Assembly: GCF_019799945.1 (NCBI RefSeq)
Contig: NZ_JABGCH010000022.1
Coordinates: 1 to 64,000 of the forward strand
Direction of reading: 5' to 3'
From: Modestobacter marinus
GTDB lineage: Bacteria; Actinomycetota; Actinomycetes; Mycobacteriales; Geodermatophilaceae
Length of the DNA: 64,000 nucleotides
In this document: piece by piece, positions 61,994 through 64,000 of the stretch
Numbering within the stretch: position 1 is the stretch's first letter
Layout: every line of letters starts with the position of its first letter
Program-made: the position numbers and the translations under genes
The notes under the pieces: generated by a model
What the model saw: the letters and a program-made list of their open reading frames with translations, nothing else
Database searches by the model: none
Told to the model about the DNA's origin: nothing

Positions 61994-64000
61994 TCAGACC
62001 AGCTTGAGCGCTCGGCGGCCCGCCTCCGAGCGGGCGGTGGCGAGCCGCTCGGCCGTCGGGGTGCCGTAGTCGGTGGTGCGCTGCCGCGCGGGCCGGCCGA
62101 TCGCGGCGGCCATCGCCTCCAGTTCAGCGACCGTCTTCAGCGACCCGTTCCCCGAGCCGGCCATCCGGCTGATCGTCTCCTCCATCAACGTGCCGCCGAG
62201 GTCGTTGGCGCCGCCGTTCAGCATCGCCTGGGTGCCGGCGTCGCCGAGCTTCACCCACGAGGTCTGGATGTTGGGGATCCGCCCGTGCAGCAGCAGCCGC
62301 GCGACCGCGTGGACGGCCCGGTTCTCCCGGTTCGTCGGCCCGGGTCGGGCCACGCCCGCGAGGTAGATCGGCGCGTTGTGGTGCACGAAGGGCAGCAGCA
62401 CGAACTCCCGGAACCCGCCGGTCTCGTCCTGGACCCCGGCCAGCGTGCGCAGGTGTGCCACCCAGTGGGCGGGGGTGTCGACGTGGCCGTACATCATCGT
62501 CGACGTCGTCGGCAGCCCGACCCGGTGGGCGGTCGTGACGATCTCCAGCCAGGTGGCCGTGGGCAGCTTGCCCTTGGTGAGCACCCAGCGGACGTCGTCG
62601 TCGAGGATCTCCGCGGCGGTGCCCGGGAGGGAGTCCACGCCGGCCTCCTTCGCGGCGACCAGGAAGTCACGGAACGACAGCCCGGTGCGAGCCGCGCCGT
62701 TGACCACCTCCATCGGTGAGAAGGCGTGCAGGTGGATGTCCGGCTGCCGGTCCTTCACCGTGCGCGCGAGGTCCAGGTAGGCGGTGCCGGGCAGGTCGGG
62801 GTGGATGCCGCCCTGCATGCAGATCTCGGTGGCCCCGCCGGCCCACGCCTCGTCGACCCGGTCGCCGACCTGCTGCATCGACAGCGTGTAGGCGTCGGCG
62901 TCGGTGCGCCGCTGGGCGAACGCGCAGAACCGGCAGCCGGTGTAGCAGACGTTGGTGAAGTTGATGTTCCGGTTCACCACGTAGGTGACGTCGTCGCCGT
63001 TGACGTCCCGGCGGACGGCGTCGGCCAGCGACGCGAGCGCCGCCAGGTCCGGTCCGTCGGCACCCAGCAGAGCCAGGTACTCGGCGTCGGTCAGCCCGGC
63101 CGGGTCGGCCTCGGCGTGCCGCAGGGCGGCGCGCACCTCCGGGTCGCCGACGGTCAGCGCGGTGGACCGGCCGTCCCGGGCGGCGACGGTCTGCTCGCGC
63201 AGGTCGGCCCAGTCGCCGTACACCGCGTCGAAGTCGCTGCGCCGGTCGCCGGTCCGCCCGACTGTGTCGACCTCCACGTGCAGGTCGACCCGGCCCGAGG
63301 AGGTCCACGCCTCGTCCGGCTCCTGCCACGGCAGCCCGGCCGGGATGCGCCCCTCGACGGCGAGCCCGTCGGGACCGGACAGCGCCGCGACGTGCGGACG
63401 CACCCGCGGGTCCAGCCACGGCTCGGGCTGCTGCACGTAGCCGGGCTGGGCGGCCAGCCGCTCGCGCAGGGTGAAGCCCGCCTCGGCGGAGAGCGCCGCC
63501 AGCTTGTCGGTGTTCGGCCAGGGACGCTCAGGGTTGACGTGGTCGGGGGTAAGCGGGCTGACCCCGCCCCAGTCGTCGACGCCGGCGCGCAGCAGCAGCC
63601 CGAGCTCGGTGGAGTCCGACAGGTTCGGCGGTGCCTGCACCCGGGCCTTGGGGCCGAGCAGCAGCCGGGTGACGGCGACGGCGGCGACGTACTCCTGCAG
63701 GTCCAGGTCGTCGTGCCCGGCCATCGCGGTGCGCGGCTTGGCCCGGAAGTTCTGCACGATGACCTCTTGCACGTGCTGGTGCCGCCGCGCCGACGCCCGG
63801 ATCCGGAGGACGGCGTCGACCCGCTCGGCGTAGGTCTCGCCGATGCCCAGCAGCACCCCGGTGGTGAACGGGACGGCGGAGCGACCGGCGTCCTCGAGCA
63901 CCCGCAGCCGGACGGCGGGCTCCTTGTCCGGGCTGCCGAAGTGCGGACCGCCCGGCTCCGACCACAGCCGGGTCGCCGTCGTCTCCAGCATCATGCCCAT
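61994..64000 (-). CDS. fbiC: FbiC, F420 precursor (FO) synthase, 5'-truncated by the window
   Basis: The last 668 codons of the CofG/CofH fusion that makes FO, the deazaflavin core of coenzyme F420, from tyrosine and a pyrimidine. The CofG part is present from about its middle ([38 protein letters not shown]). The CofH radical-SAM cluster [10 protein letters not shown] is near residue 357, followed by [19 protein letters not shown] and [10 protein letters not shown]. Intact FbiC is about 850 residues, so some 180 N-terminal residues, including the first radical-SAM Cys motif, lie beyond 64000. A gene entry at the window edge, not a broken gene. Confidence 0.96.
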   Translation of the reverse strand: MGMMLETTATRLWSEPGGPHFGSPDKEPAVRLRVLEDAGRSAVPFTTGVLLGIGETYAERVDAVLRIRASARRHQHVQEVIVQNFRAKPRTAMAGHDDLDLQEYVAAVAVTRLLLGPKARVQAPPNLSDSTELGLLLRAGVDDWGGVSPLTPDHVNPERPWPNTDKLAALSAEAGFTLRERLAAQPGYVQQPEPWLDPRVRPHVAALSGPDGLAVEGRIPAGLPWQEPDEAWTSSGRVDLHVEVDTVGRTGDRRSDFDAVYGDWADLREQTVAARDGRSTALTVGDPEVRAALRHAEADPAGLTDAEYLALLGADGPDLAALASLADAVRRDVNGDDVTYVVNRNINFTNVCYTGCRFCAFAQRRTDADAYTLSMQQVGDRVDEAWAGGATEICMQGGIHPDLPGTAYLDLARTVKDRQPDIHLHAFSPMEVVNGAARTGLSFRDFLVAAKEAGVDSLPGTAAEILDDDVRWVLTKGKLPTATWLEIVTTAHRVGLPTTSTMMYGHVDTPAHWVAHLRTLAGVQDETGGFREFVLLPFVHHNAPIYLAGVARPGPTNRENRAVHAVARLLLHGRIPNIQTSWVKLGDAGTQAMLNGGANDLGGTLMEETISRMAGSGNGSLKTVAELEAMAAAIGRPARQRTTDYGTPTAERLATARSEAGRRALKLV

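Overview
The window is about 64 kb of very GC-rich DNA with dense genes, many GTG starts and purine-rich ribosome binding sites. It looks like the chromosome of a high-GC actinobacterium. Lsr2, FbiC (coenzyme F420 synthesis), oligoribonuclease, an IdeR-type iron box, DUF885, DUF6777 and an Rv1747-like FHA/ABC protein all point there. The mix of phytochrome, many sensory phosphatases and amylosucrase suggests Geodermatophilaceae (Blastococcus, Modestobacter or Geodermatophilus type); this family-level call is an inference.

Layout. 1-76: 3' end of an IS481-type transposase. 0.2-13.5 kb: housekeeping and accessory enzymes and transporters: a phosphatase/MFS pair, aldo/keto reductase, epimerase, VOC protein, cupin, Lsr2, a LysR/EamA divergent pair, an MFS permease, alpha/beta hydrolase and IPP isomerase. 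Two broken genes lie here: a winged-helix gene with one in-frame TGA, and an SRPBCC gene with several small frameshifts. 13.5-23.4 kb: a MEDS/HATPase switch protein; an MTHFR-like, methyltransferase and FAD-oxidoreductase run; a membrane protein; a heme oxygenase/bacteriophytochrome-phosphatase operon; and a PucR regulator. 23.5-28.3 kb: proline catabolism (PRODH plus P5C dehydrogenase) opposite PucR, then gluconokinase and an MFS carrier. 28.3-40 kb: crotonase, tRNA-Lys, L,D-transpeptidase lipoprotein, a PAS-GAF-PP2C phosphatase, a TetR/DUF2306 pair sharing twin operators, a GGDEF-EAL protein, tRNA-His, oligoribonuclease and a large unrecognised membrane-anchored protein. 40-46.4 kb: a leucine/isovalerate degradation locus (TetR, accD1, accA1, fadE19) interrupted by ferritin and a small Cys-rich basic protein with an IdeR-like box between them. 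46.5-52.6 kb: quinone reductase, a hydrolase operon with a divergent HTH regulator, DUF885 and PAP2. 53-59 kb: two Ser/Thr kinase genes. 59-64 kb: amylosucrase, an SRPBCC protein and the C-terminal part of FbiC.

How the parts work together. The most notable module is at 53-59 kb. A single polypeptide carries a Ser/Thr kinase, two FHA domains, an ABC ATPase and an ABC2-type membrane domain, joining in one chain what mycobacteria encode as PknF and Rv1747. Directly downstream is a second, membrane-anchored kinase with a DUF6777 ectodomain and a long (DSVSPPPP)n tail. A second theme is phosphatase-based signalling: heme oxygenase supplies biliverdin to a phytochrome whose output is a PP2C phosphatase rather than a histidine kinase. 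A paralogous PAS-GAF-PP2C protein and a HATPase switch protein also lie in the window, which suggests light- and stress-driven partner switching. Regulation is mostly by divergent regulator/target pairs, several with visible inverted repeats in the shared promoter.
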